DNA of 13,364 nucleotides, taken from NCBI GenBank assembly GCA_036493295.1, contig DASXQB010000523.1:1-13364 (forward strand), written 5' to 3'. How positions within the stretch are numbered: the stretch's first letter is position 1; each line of letters opens with the position of its first letter. The stretch is from DATKEU01 sp036493295. GTDB taxonomy: Bacteria; Myxococcota_A; Polyangia; Fen-1088. The translations under genes and the position numbers were made by a program. Below the pieces are notes generated by a model. It was given only the letters and a program-made list of their open reading frames with translations, was not told the origin of the DNA and did not search any database. Of this stretch, positions 1 to 6,404 are shown in pieces.

Positions 1-228
1 CGCGGCTTCGGGGTCAGCGCCCCGACTAGCAATGGGGTGACCATCGGCGCCGGAACCATCGACGCCGCGATCATTGGACTGATTGCCCGCCGCGTTGAGG
101 TGGGGCTGGACGCGGGCCTTGCCGGTCGCCCGTATCACCCCACCTTTCGCCTGGGCAACGTGGGGGACGTCTTCGCCGTGCCCGCGATCAGCTGGGCTGC
201 CGGTTTCTTTGTCGGAGTAAGTCTTTGA
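1..228 (+). CDS. C-terminal end of an unidentified protein (5' end outside the window)
   Basis: An open frame enters from the left edge and runs 75 codons to TGA at 226-228. A GTG at 37 is in frame, but the frame is open all the way to base 1, so this is most simply the tail of a longer gene. The peptide alternates glycine and small residues with hydrophobic ones and ends SWAAGFFVGVSL. An alternating aromatic/hydrophobic end of this kind could be the last strand of an outer-membrane beta-barrel, although the terminal residue is Leu rather than the usual Phe. I do not recognise the family and assign no function. It lies on the same strand as the sigma-factor gene 151 bases downstream, and I see no strong terminator between them. 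Confidence 0.55.
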   Translation, partial: RGFGVSAPTSNGVTIGAGTIDAAIIGLIARRVEVGLDAGLAGRPYHPTFRLGNVGDVFAVPAISWAAGFFVGVSL

Positions 229-276
229 ACTAGCGAGAATTGTGGGCTGGAACGGCCCGCCGCCGCAAAAAGGCGC

Positions 277-282
277 TAAAAT
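277..282 (+). promoter_or_regulatory. -10-like hexamer upstream of the ECF sigma gene
   Basis: TAAAAT matches the bacterial -10 consensus at five of six positions and stands out in this GC-rich intergenic stretch. No convincing -35 element lies 16-18 bases upstream. A GGAAC at 249-253 resembles an ECF -35 box but is 23 bases from TAAAAT, too far to pair with it. A start site near 289-291 would give a leader of about 90 bases before the ATG at 380. Tentative. Confidence 0.25.
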
Positions 283-290
283 CGGACGGG

Positions 291-300
291 CGTGATCACG
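291..300. promoter_or_regulatory. Perfect 10-base palindrome, candidate operator
   Basis: CGTGATCACG reads identically on both strands. It begins 8 bases after the -10-like hexamer at 277-282, where a repressor would overlap the transcription start. It is the clearest symmetric element in the 151-base gap between the upstream gene and the sigma-factor gene. The role is inferred from position and symmetry only. Confidence 0.3.
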
Positions 301-379
301 GATTGCTCCAGCAGCGGCCACAGACTGTCTTCAAGGACAGCGACGCCGCGGACCGAGCCGGCCGCGGCGCAGCGACAAG

Positions 380-973
380 ATGGTGGCTGTGGCGGCTAGG
401 AAACCGGACGTGGAGCGCGCTCCCGGCCGGGAGGGCGTGGAGGAGATCTGTGTCGCGCATATGGATTTTGTGTGGCGTAACCTGCGGCGCTTGGGGGTGC
501 ACGAATCGTCCATCGACGACGCGGTCCAGGACGTCTTCTTGGTGGTGCACCGCCGCCTTACCGATTTCGAAGAGCGGTCGCAAATGAGGACCTGGCTGTT
601 CGGCATCCTGTTGCGGGTGGCCGCGACGTACCGGCGATCGGTGCAGCGCCGCCGCGAGCGCATCGCGGACACCGCGCCTGTGCCGCTGGAATCAGTGCCC
701 GGTCCCGACGCAGACGGTCCGCTGGAGCTGGTGGCCAAGCGCCAGGCGCGCGAGCTTTTGCATCGCCTGCTGGGCGAGCTGGACGACGACAAGCGAGCCA
801 TGCTGGTCTCCGTCGACTTAGAACAGATGTCCGTACCCGAGGCGGCCGAGTCGCTTGGGATCAACCTCAACACCGCGTACTCGCGGCTGAGGGCAGCGCG
901 CGCCGCTTTCAACGAAGCGGTGGCGCGCGTGCAAGCGGCGGCCGGTCTGCGCGCCGCCAAGGCGGCCACGTAA
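380..973 (+). CDS. ECF-type RNA polymerase sigma factor (sigma-70 family)
   Basis: This 197-residue protein has the two-domain layout of ECF (group 4) sigma factors, which direct core RNA polymerase to a small set of stress or envelope promoters. Region 2 covers about residues 26-92, with the DAVQDVFL segment (47-54) that contacts core enzyme and MRTWLFGIL (69-77), which belongs to the -10 recognition part. A charged linker rich in Arg, Asp and Pro follows. Region 4 covers about 122-176, with a helix-turn-helix (MSVPEAAESLGINLNTAYSR, 150-169) for the -35 element. No extra C-terminal domain is present. The ATG at 380 has no strong Shine-Dalgarno. The frame stays open back to 296, but no ATG, GTG or TTG lies between 296 and 380. 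A GTG at 437 is possible, but its GGGAGG lies only two bases away. The TAA stop directly abuts the ATG of the next gene, which encodes its probable regulatory partner. The exact ECF subgroup is not assigned. Confidence 0.93.
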   Translation: MVAVAARKPDVERAPGREGVEEICVAHMDFVWRNLRRLGVHESSIDDAVQDVFLVVHRRLTDFEERSQMRTWLFGILLRVAATYRRSVQRRRERIADTAPVPLESVPGPDADGPLELVAKRQARELLHRLLGELDDDKRAMLVSVDLEQMSVPEAAESLGINLNTAYSRLRAARAAFNEAVARVQAAAGLRAAKAAT

Positions 974-1705
974 ATGAACGACCTCAGCGATCAGGCTCGC
1001 GCCGTTCTCGATGCCGGGCGCGAGCTGGACAACCCGACCAACGCCGCGCGCGAACGGGCGCGGCGCGCGGTGCTGGCCCGCATCGCCGCGGCCGGAACGG
1101 CGGCCGCGCTGTCGACCGGAGCGAGCGCGGCGGCCGTGCCGATGGTGAAGATCATGGTGCCGGTGATCTTGGCTCTGGCCGGCGGCGTGGGCGGCGGCGT
1201 GTGGTGGCAGGCCAAGCATCAAGCGCCCACTCATTCCCCAACGACGGCTGCGGCCGTGTCGACACCCGCGGCGCCGTCAGCGGTGGTCCCTGTCTTTGCG
1301 CCGCCGACGCCCGCGCCTGAACCGTTGGCAGCAGCACCGGTTCCACCGCTGCGGGCGCACCACTGGCAGCGCGGACCGATCCGACCGGCGATCGCCGCCC
1401 GCCATGTGCCGGCGGCTGCCCCGCCCAGCGACAGCCTGCAGGACGAAACGGCGCTTTTGGCTCGGGCCAATGCCGCCCTGCGCGCCGGCGACACCGGGGC
1501 CGGCCTGGCCTTGCTGGACGATTACGATCGGCGGTTTCCGTCGGGAACCCTACGCGAGGAGACAGGCGCCACGCGCATCATCGCCCGCTGTCAGGCCGCC
1601 AGCCCCGGCGCCGTCGAGGCCGCCCGGCGGTTTATCGAGCGGCACCCGCACTCGCCGCTGTCATCGCGCGTTCGTTCGTCCTGTCTGATAAAACCGGAGC
1701 GGTGA
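974..1705 (+). CDS. Single-pass membrane protein with TPR-like tail, probable partner (anti-sigma candidate) of the ECF sigma factor
   Basis: The protein has 243 residues and four visible parts. A charged N-terminal segment (1-38), likely cytoplasmic, is rich in Arg and Ala. An Ala-rich stretch leads into one hydrophobic segment (about 55-78, MVKIMVPVILALAGG then glycines and WW). A Pro/Ala-rich linker (about 84-152) suits crossing the periplasm. A helical C-terminal domain (155-243) resembles tetratricopeptide repeats, with ALRAGDTGAGLALLDDYDRR followed by a second helix pair. The zinc anti-sigma motif HxxxCxxC is absent. The only cysteines, C206 and C237, fall in the predicted periplasmic part and could form a disulfide. 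The ATG follows the sigma stop with no gap, which implies translational coupling. ECF sigma genes in Myxococcota are often followed by proteins of this layout; the anti-sigma role here is inferred from position. Its TGA abuts the start of the lipoprotein gene. Confidence 0.8.
   Translation: MNDLSDQARAVLDAGRELDNPTNAARERARRAVLARIAAAGTAAALSTGASAAAVPMVKIMVPVILALAGGVGGGVWWQAKHQAPTHSPTTAAAVSTPAAPSAVVPVFAPPTPAPEPLAAAPVPPLRAHHWQRGPIRPAIAARHVPAAAPPSDSLQDETALLARANAALRAGDTGAGLALLDDYDRRFPSGTLREETGATRIIARCQAASPGAVEAARRFIERHPHSPLSSRVRSSCLIKPER
1696..1699 (+). promoter_or_regulatory. Ribosome-binding site deciding the TTG start of the beta-helix lipoprotein
   Basis: GGAG lies six bases before TTG at 1706, the best-spaced Shine-Dalgarno for this gene. 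The next in-frame start, GTG at 1718, would be 18 bases from it. The TTG immediately follows the TGA of the preceding gene, which fits reinitiation by terminating ribosomes. Confidence 0.5.
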
Positions 1706-3298
1706 TTGGGCGAGCCGGTGCTGCGAACTGCGACGACCGCCGCTGCGCTGCTGGCGGCGGCCACCGGCACCGGCCTGTTCGCCGCTGGCTGCCGCGGCGA
1801 CAGCGCGATCCTGATCGGCAGCGACACCGCCACGGCGGTGTTCCTTTCGCCGGCCGGCGACAACAAGAACCCGGGCACGCGGGAGCGTCCGTGGAAGACG
1901 TTCGCCTTTGCCCTGCCCTTTCTGCGACCCGGCGAATCGCTGATCTTGCTGGACGGCACCTACGATCGAACCGGCAGCGGCTATCCGAACATTCGTTGCG
2001 GCGGTGGCGACGGCATCGCCAACGGCACGGCCGATCAGCCGATTGTCTTACGCGCCGATCACGAACGCGCGGCGTTTCTGCGCGGCGACAACGGCGGACC
2101 ACCTTTCGCCATCACCGGCTGCAGCCACTGGATCATCGATGGCCTGCGCGCGGAGTCCGACGATTTCCCCGACGCCCCTAACACCGACGACGCCGGTTCG
2201 ATCTTCGTCCTGGGCAGCGACAACCACGACATCACCTTGCACCGGTTGCTGGGGCGCCACCCCAACCGCTATCGCCACGCGCACGGCCTGCGCATCGGCG
2301 ACGGATCGTCGGACATCGTGGTCGAAGAGTGCGAGCTTTACGATTTTCACCACAACGCCTTCGAGACCTCGCGCACGACGGCGGTGGTGTTCCGTCGCAA
2401 CTACGTCAACTCGCGCGAGATGCCCGACATCCCCGGCGGCTATGTCTCCGAGGATCCAGCGCGCGGCGATTTCGCCTTCTTCCTCGAAGAGACGCGCTTT
2501 TCCCTGGTCGAAAACAACGTGATCGAATCGGTGCACGACGGGATCGGCATCGTCGGGCGCTATCAAGGGTTGCCGTCGGATGCCCCGCCACCCGTCGACG
2601 ATCCGATCGACGGCAATCGGCTGCTGGGTAACATCGTGGTGCGGCCGGCACGCAGCGGCGCGTACCTGGACAGCCGCTGTCTGGCCCAAACACCGTGTCT
2701 TGATCGCCCGCGGTTGGTGGTCGGCACTGAGCTCGACAACGATGTGGTCATCGGCGGCGCCGCCGGCGTGCAGTCGGCTGGGGCGGTGGGGACGCGCATC
2801 AGCCAGTTGACCGTCATTGGCGCCGCGACCGGCGTCCTGCTGGGGCGCGATCCGCAAAACGCCGGAGTGGCCGCCACCTCGTCGACGGTCAATGCGCTGG
2901 CGGTCGGTTCACAACAGGCGGGGTTTCAGTCCAGCGGCGAAGACCAGTGGTCGTTCGATCACTGCGCAAGCTTCGGCGGCGCCGGCGCAGCGTTCGTTCC
3001 CAACGACTCCCACGTGACCGGCGCGCTGGCCGTCGATCCGGGACTCGGCCCGTGCCTGGTCTATTTGCCGGCGCAAAGCCCGCTGCGTGGCGCGGGCGTG
3101 GGCGCGGTCGACGTCGGAGCCAGCGTTCTGCTGCGCTATGAAAACGGCCTGCTGACCAGCGCAAGACTGTGGGACGCCACGACGCACGCGTTCCCTTGCG
3201 GCGCCTTGATCGCCGGGGTCAACGACGATCCGGCCGCCGCGTGCGGCGGCGTCCACCAGCGCCTGGCGGTGGGCGTACCCGGCTGCGATCTGCCGTGA
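1706..3298 (+). CDS. Secreted right-handed parallel beta-helix lipoprotein
   Basis: The 530-residue protein begins with a signal sequence ending in the lipobox-like AAGC, so C29 is the probable lipidated residue and the mature protein would be membrane-anchored outside the cytoplasm. Residues 45-86 carry the N-terminal signature of pectate-lyase-like / DUF1565 beta-helix proteins: FLSPAGDNKNPGT, then RPWKTF, then a PG-containing turn and LLDGTY. Short strands and Asn/Asp/Gly turns typical of beta-helix coils follow (for example WIIDGLRAE 142-150, HGLRIGDGSSDIVVEECEL 193-211, LVENNVIE 267-274). The C-terminal part has the usual closing motif DPGLG, SPLRGAG and DVGAS (444-473). Such proteins bind or cleave polysaccharides; I cannot identify catalytic residues, so substrate and activity are unknown. 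The TTG start is chosen for its Shine-Dalgarno and zero-gap junction with the membrane-protein gene; GTG at 1718 would keep the signal peptide. Confidence 0.85.
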   Translation: MGEPVLRTATTAAALLAAATGTGLFAAGCRGDSAILIGSDTATAVFLSPAGDNKNPGTRERPWKTFAFALPFLRPGESLILLDGTYDRTGSGYPNIRCGGGDGIANGTADQPIVLRADHERAAFLRGDNGGPPFAITGCSHWIIDGLRAESDDFPDAPNTDDAGSIFVLGSDNHDITLHRLLGRHPNRYRHAHGLRIGDGSSDIVVEECELYDFHHNAFETSRTTAVVFRRNYVNSREMPDIPGGYVSEDPARGDFAFFLEETRFSLVENNVIESVHDGIGIVGRYQGLPSDAPPPVDDPIDGNRLLGNIVVRPARSGAYLDSRCLAQTPCLDRPRLVVGTELDNDVVIGGAAGVQSAGAVGTRISQLTVIGAATGVLLGRDPQNAGVAATSSTVNALAVGSQQAGFQSSGEDQWSFDHCASFGGAGAAFVPNDSHVTGALAVDPGLGPCLVYLPAQSPLRGAGVGAVDVGASVLLRYENGLLTSARLWDATTHAFPCGALIAGVNDDPAAACGGVHQRLAVGVPGCDLP

Positions 3299-3324
3299 GG
3301 CGCGCGCAGAAGCGGCGACGCGTC

Positions 3325-4587
3325 TTACGGATGCAGCGCCGAGGTGGGAATGATCTGCTTCGATTCGCTGGCGCTGGACCATGACAGGTGCACCAGCGCC
3401 GCGCCGTTGTCATCGAAATATTCGAGGCGCAGCGAGACCGGCTTGCCGGCCTGCAAGGGGATGCTCCCGGACTGTGGCGCGGCGGCGTGAACCGCCCAAT
3501 CGTTGATCAGCTGCTGGCCGTTGATCCACAGGCGCGTGCCGTCGTCGGCGAACGTATAGAACGTGTACGTCTCGGAAAAGCGCGGCGTCACCGTGCCGGT
3601 CCAGCGGATGGAAAAACCGTCGATGGGCACCAGCGGATCCGGCGAGGCCTGACCCCAGTCGAAGTCGACGTTGGCGTCGGTGCGCACCAGCGCCTGGTCG
3701 GTGAGATCCTCCATGTTGAAGTATGTGCCGATGAGACCGCCGCAGGCCCCGGCCGAGCAGGTGGCTGGCAGCGCGCAGGTCCCCATCGATTCCTGGGACG
3801 CGGGAATGTTGCTGCAGGTCCCGCGCGAGCCGCCCAGCGCGCACGAGCGGCAGATGCCGTCGCAGGCAGCGTTGCAGCACACGCCCTGGGCGCAGACGTT
3901 GGACGCGCACTCGGACGAAGCAGCGCAAGCGGAGCCCGGCGCTTTGTGGCCGCAGGTGCCGGCCTGGCAGGTGTTGGGCGCCAGGCAGTCGGCGTCGGTG
4001 GCGCAGCTGGACTTGCACATCTCATCGGTCCCGCACAGGAACGGCGCGCACGACTGCTGCGCGGCGATGAGGCAGGTCCCGGTCCCGTCGCAAACGGCGG
4101 CGGTGGTCAGCGAAGTCCCGGCGCAGGTCGGCTGGCCGCAGATGGCGCCCGCCGGATAGCGACGGCAGCCGCCGGCGCCGTCGCAGAACCCGTCGCGCCC
4201 GCACGACAGCAAGCCGTCGTCGGGACAGTCGTTGCGCGGGTCGCTGCCCACGGGTGCGGGCTGGCAGCGCCCCAGATTTCCCGGCGCCGCGCAGGTCACG
4301 CACATCCCGGTGCAGGGGCTGTTGCAACAGATCCCTTCCACACAGTTGTCGCTGGTGCAGTCGGTGCTGCGCAAGCGAGCGGCTCCGGTTGCCGCCAGGG
4401 TGGATTCAACCGGACCATCGATGATCGAGTTGACCAGATCGTTGCCTGCCGCGACGTCATTGGCGCCGCCATCGTCAGGCGGCAGAAGGCCAGCACCGGC
4501 GTGCTCGGCGCCGGCACAGCCGATCATCCAACCTACCAACGCGATCAGTCCGGGTGCTGCCGTTTGTCTCAAGACGGACCTTTCCAC
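3325..4587 (-). CDS. Cysteine-rich lipoprotein with C-terminal PA14 domain
   Basis: This 420-residue protein starts with GTG at 4587, with GAGG four bases upstream (4592-4595). A hydrophobic leader ends at the lipobox-like MIGC, making C24 the likely lipid anchor. A low-complexity segment follows, then a region (77-282) packed with cysteines in CCN, CxxC and CDGxGxC patterns, typical of secreted Myxococcota proteins. Two parts of it (82-108 and 232-258) share identical cysteine spacing. Residues about 283-417 form a PA14 domain: GLIGTYFNMEDL, then IRWTGTV, YTFYTFADDGTRLWINGQQL and SLRLEYFDDNGAALVHLSW. PA14 domains commonly bind glycans in glycosidases and adhesins. A role as a surface carbohydrate-binding or adhesive protein is inferred; no catalytic domain is visible. 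The gene converges on the beta-helix lipoprotein gene, with 26 bases between the stops, and lies downstream of pgm on the same strand with a 90-base gap that may hold its own promoter. Confidence 0.86.
   Translation of the reverse strand: MERSVLRQTAAPGLIALVGWMIGCAGAEHAGAGLLPPDDGGANDVAAGNDLVNSIIDGPVESTLAATGAARLRSTDCTSDNCVEGICCNSPCTGMCVTCAAPGNLGRCQPAPVGSDPRNDCPDDGLLSCGRDGFCDGAGGCRRYPAGAICGQPTCAGTSLTTAAVCDGTGTCLIAAQQSCAPFLCGTDEMCKSSCATDADCLAPNTCQAGTCGHKAPGSACAASSECASNVCAQGVCCNAACDGICRSCALGGSRGTCSNIPASQESMGTCALPATCSAGACGGLIGTYFNMEDLTDQALVRTDANVDFDWGQASPDPLVPIDGFSIRWTGTVTPRFSETYTFYTFADDGTRLWINGQQLINDWAVHAAAPQSGSIPLQAGKPVSLRLEYFDDNGAALVHLSWSSASESKQIIPTSALHP
3814..3894 (-). repeat. Cysteine repeat unit 2 within the PA14 lipoprotein gene
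   Basis: This unit encodes residues 232-258, with cysteines spaced 232-237-238-242-246-249-258 around GVCCNAACDGICRSC. It has the same length and cysteine register as unit 1 and lies about 150 residues further on, shortly before the PA14 domain. Confidence 0.6.
4264..4344 (-). repeat. Cysteine repeat unit 1 within the PA14 lipoprotein gene
   Basis: This unit encodes residues 82-108, with seven cysteines spaced 82-87-88-92-96-99-108 around the motif GICCNSPCTGMCVTC. The same spacing recurs in unit 2 at 3814-3894. It is a protein-level repeat; conservation in the DNA is limited. It probably forms a small disulfide-bonded module. Confidence 0.6.
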
Positions 4588-4637
4588 ACGCCTCGGTACC
4601 CCATCGACGGATGGACGGCACGGCTGTAGGGCGACGG

Positions 4638-4643
4638 CGTCAA
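4638..4643 (-). promoter_or_regulatory. -35-like element upstream of the PA14 lipoprotein gene
   Basis: TTGACG on the minus strand matches the sigma-70 -35 consensus at five of six positions. With a 17-base spacer, the -10 position (4615-4620) reads TGCCGT, a poor match, so only half of a promoter is visible. A start near 4607 would leave about 20 bases before the GTG, enough for the GAGG ribosome-binding site. Confidence 0.22.
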
Positions 4644-4650
4644 CCCGACG

Positions 4651-4662
4651 CTGTGCGCACAG
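4651..4662. promoter_or_regulatory. Perfect 12-base palindrome between pgm and the PA14 lipoprotein gene
   Basis: CTGTGCGCACAG is fully symmetric and sits seven bases upstream of the TTGACG element on the minus strand. This position suits an activator or repressor site for the PA14 gene. It has no central loop and no following T-run, so it is not a convincing terminator for pgm. The role is inferred. Confidence 0.3.
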
Positions 4663-4669
4663 GAGGCGA

Positions 4670-4679
4670 AGATCGATCT
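4670..4679. promoter_or_regulatory. Perfect 10-base palindrome overlapping the pgm stop codon
   Basis: AGATCGATCT is symmetric and ends within the TAG of pgm. It lies seven bases from the 12-base palindrome at 4651-4662, making a closely spaced pair. GATC and CGAT are frequent in this sequence, so chance is a real possibility. Confidence 0.18.
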
Positions 4680-6327
4680 AGCCGGCCGCGCCCAAGGTGG
4701 CGCTGACGATGGCCTGGGCTTCTTCCTGGATGCGCTGCAGATGCTCGCGGCCCTTGAAGCTTTCCGCGTAGATCTTGTACACGTCTTCGGTCCCCGACGG
4801 GCGGGCGGCGAACCAGCCGTTCTCGGTGGTCACCTTCAACCCGCCCAGCGCCGCGCCGTTGCCTGGCGCTCGGGTCAGCTTGGCCACGATCGGCTCACCA
4901 GCCAGCGTGGTGGCCTTCACCTGCTCGGGGGCCAGTTTTTTCAGGACGTTTTTCTGCTGAGGGGTGGCCGGCGCGTCCTTGCGTTCGTACACCGGATCGC
5001 CGAAGCGTCCGGTCAACTGGCGATACAACTCGCCAGGATCGCGCCCTTCGCGGGCGGTGATCTCGGCGGCCAGCAGATCCAGAATCATCCCGTCCTTGTC
5101 GGTGGTCCACACGCCGCCGTCGCGACGCAGGAACGACGCCCCCGCGCTCTCCTCGCCGCCGAAGCCCAGCGAGCCGTCCAGCAAGCCGGGCACGAACCAC
5201 TTGAAGCCCACCGGCACCTCGACGAGGCGCCGGCCCAGCTCGGCGGCCACTCGATCGATCAGGCTGCTGCTGACCAGCGTCTTGCCGACGGCGGCGTCCG
5301 CCCGCCAGCCGCTGCGCTGCCGAAACAGATACGAGATGGCCACCGCCAGATAGTGATTGGGGTTCATCAGGCCGGCGCTGGGCGTGACGATGCCGTGGCG
5401 ATCGCAATCGGTGTCGTTGCCGAAGGCGATGTCATAGCGATCTTTCAACTTGATCAGCGACGCCATGGCGTACGGCGACGAGCAGTCCATGCGGATGCGG
5501 CCGTCCTTGTCGACGGTCATGAACCCGAAAGTCGGATCGACGACGTCGTTGACCACCTCGATGTTCAGGCGGTGGCGCTCGGCGATGGGCGCCCAGTAGG
5601 CGACGGCGGCGCCGCCCATCGGATCGACGCCCAGGCGAAGGCCGGCGGCGCGGATGGCGTCGAGATCGATCACGTTGCCCAGATCGTCGACGTACGTGCC
5701 GACAAAATCATAGCGGCGGGTGGTCCCCGCCTTGAGCGCCGTCGACCACGGTACGCGCCGCACGTCGCGGTTCTTCGCCGCCAGGAATTCGTTGGCCTGC
5801 GCTTCGACCTCGCCGGTGATGTCGGTGTCGGCGGGGCCGCCGTTCGGCGGGTTGTACTTGAAGCCGCCGTCCTCGGGCGGGTTGTGCGACGGGGTGATGA
5901 CGATGCCGTCGCAGAGGTGGGACGAACGGCCGCGGTTCGCGGCCAGGATGGCGTGCGACACCGCCGGCGTCGGCGTGTAGCCGCCGTCACGATCGATCAT
6001 CACCTCGACGCCGTTGGCGGCCAGAACTTCCAGCGCGCTGATGAACGCCGGCTCGGACAGCGCGTGCGTGTCCATACCCAAGAACAGCGGACCGTCGATG
6101 CCGGCTTTCTTGCGGTAGACGCAGATGGCCTGCGTGCAGGCCAAAATGTGGTCTTCGTTGAAGGCGGCGTTCAGCGACGATCCGCGATGACCGGAGGTTC
6201 CGAAGGCAACCCGTTGCGTGCTCTCGGCCGGGTCAGGTTTGGTGGCGTAATACGCACTGACCAAACGCGAAACATTGACCAGGATCGATCGGGGCGCGGG
6301 CTTTCCCGCCAGCGGATGCGTGGACAC
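4678..6327 (-). CDS. pgm: Phosphoglucomutase, alpha-D-glucose phosphate-specific
   Basis: Phosphoglucomutase interconverts glucose 6-phosphate and glucose 1-phosphate, linking glycolysis to sugar nucleotides, glycogen/trehalose and envelope polysaccharides, in the cytoplasm. The 549-residue product aligns end to end, from memory, with Escherichia coli Pgm (546 residues), beginning STHPLAGKPAPRS and including FGTSGHRGS (42-50). The phosphoserine loop TPSHNPP (145-151, Ser147) is intact. The metal loop GNDTDCDRHG (303-312) keeps the three Asp (305, 307, 309); E. coli has Pro and Tyr at the two variable positions. The sugar-binding GGEESAG (390-396) and the phosphate-binding RPSGTED (509-515) are also present. 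GTG at 6327 is chosen because a strong GAGGAGG lies five bases upstream and the family N-terminus begins there. An ATG at 6357 would place that site inside the gene. It lies between the cysteine-rich lipoprotein gene (77 bases upstream) and the PA14 gene. Confidence 0.96.
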   Translation of the reverse strand: MSTHPLAGKPAPRSILVNVSRLVSAYYATKPDPAESTQRVAFGTSGHRGSSLNAAFNEDHILACTQAICVYRKKAGIDGPLFLGMDTHALSEPAFISALEVLAANGVEVMIDRDGGYTPTPAVSHAILAANRGRSSHLCDGIVITPSHNPPEDGGFKYNPPNGGPADTDITGEVEAQANEFLAAKNRDVRRVPWSTALKAGTTRRYDFVGTYVDDLGNVIDLDAIRAAGLRLGVDPMGGAAVAYWAPIAERHRLNIEVVNDVVDPTFGFMTVDKDGRIRMDCSSPYAMASLIKLKDRYDIAFGNDTDCDRHGIVTPSAGLMNPNHYLAVAISYLFRQRSGWRADAAVGKTLVSSSLIDRVAAELGRRLVEVPVGFKWFVPGLLDGSLGFGGEESAGASFLRRDGGVWTTDKDGMILDLLAAEITAREGRDPGELYRQLTGRFGDPVYERKDAPATPQQKNVLKKLAPEQVKATTLAGEPIVAKLTRAPGNGAALGGLKVTTENGWFAARPSGTEDVYKIYAESFKGREHLQRIQEEAQAIVSATLGAAG

Positions 6328-6332
6328 TCGGA

Positions 6333-6339
6333 CCTCCTC
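6333..6339 (-). promoter_or_regulatory. Strong ribosome-binding site of pgm, able to fold into a hairpin
   Basis: GAGGAGG lies five bases before the GTG of pgm and decides the start. The preceding CTTCTTC (minus strand, 6349-6343) can pair with all seven bases, two as G-U, across an ACC loop. The site could therefore be hidden in the mRNA. The pairing is visible in sequence; its regulatory effect is speculation. Confidence 0.6.
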
Positions 6340-6404
6340 GGTGAAGAAGCCGAGCATGCGCAGCGCAGCGAGTCCTGGCAAGGGCCGAGACGCCGGCCGC
6401 GGAT

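Noticed and set aside
244..258. GGGC/GCCC hairpin as terminator of the first gene
   Set aside because: The stem has only four pairs with a seven-base loop, and no T-run follows.
249..282. GGAAC plus TAAAAT as an autoregulated ECF promoter
   Set aside because: The 23-base gap is far larger than the roughly 16-17 bases used by ECF sigma factors, and no CGTC-type -10 lies at the correct distance.
2048..2857. Open minus-strand frame of 269 codons antisense to the beta-helix gene
   Set aside because: The plus strand shows a coherent lipoprotein with beta-helix signatures. The antisense product resembles no protein family.
3317..3324. GACGCGTC palindrome between the convergent stops as a bidirectional terminator
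   Set aside because: An eight-base palindrome without loop or T-run is too weak to terminate transcription and is common by chance at this GC content.
3388..4629. Open plus-strand frame of 413 codons antisense to the PA14 lipoprotein gene
   Set aside because: The minus strand encodes a clear signal peptide, cysteine modules and PA14 domain. The plus frame is low-complexity and has no domain or good start.
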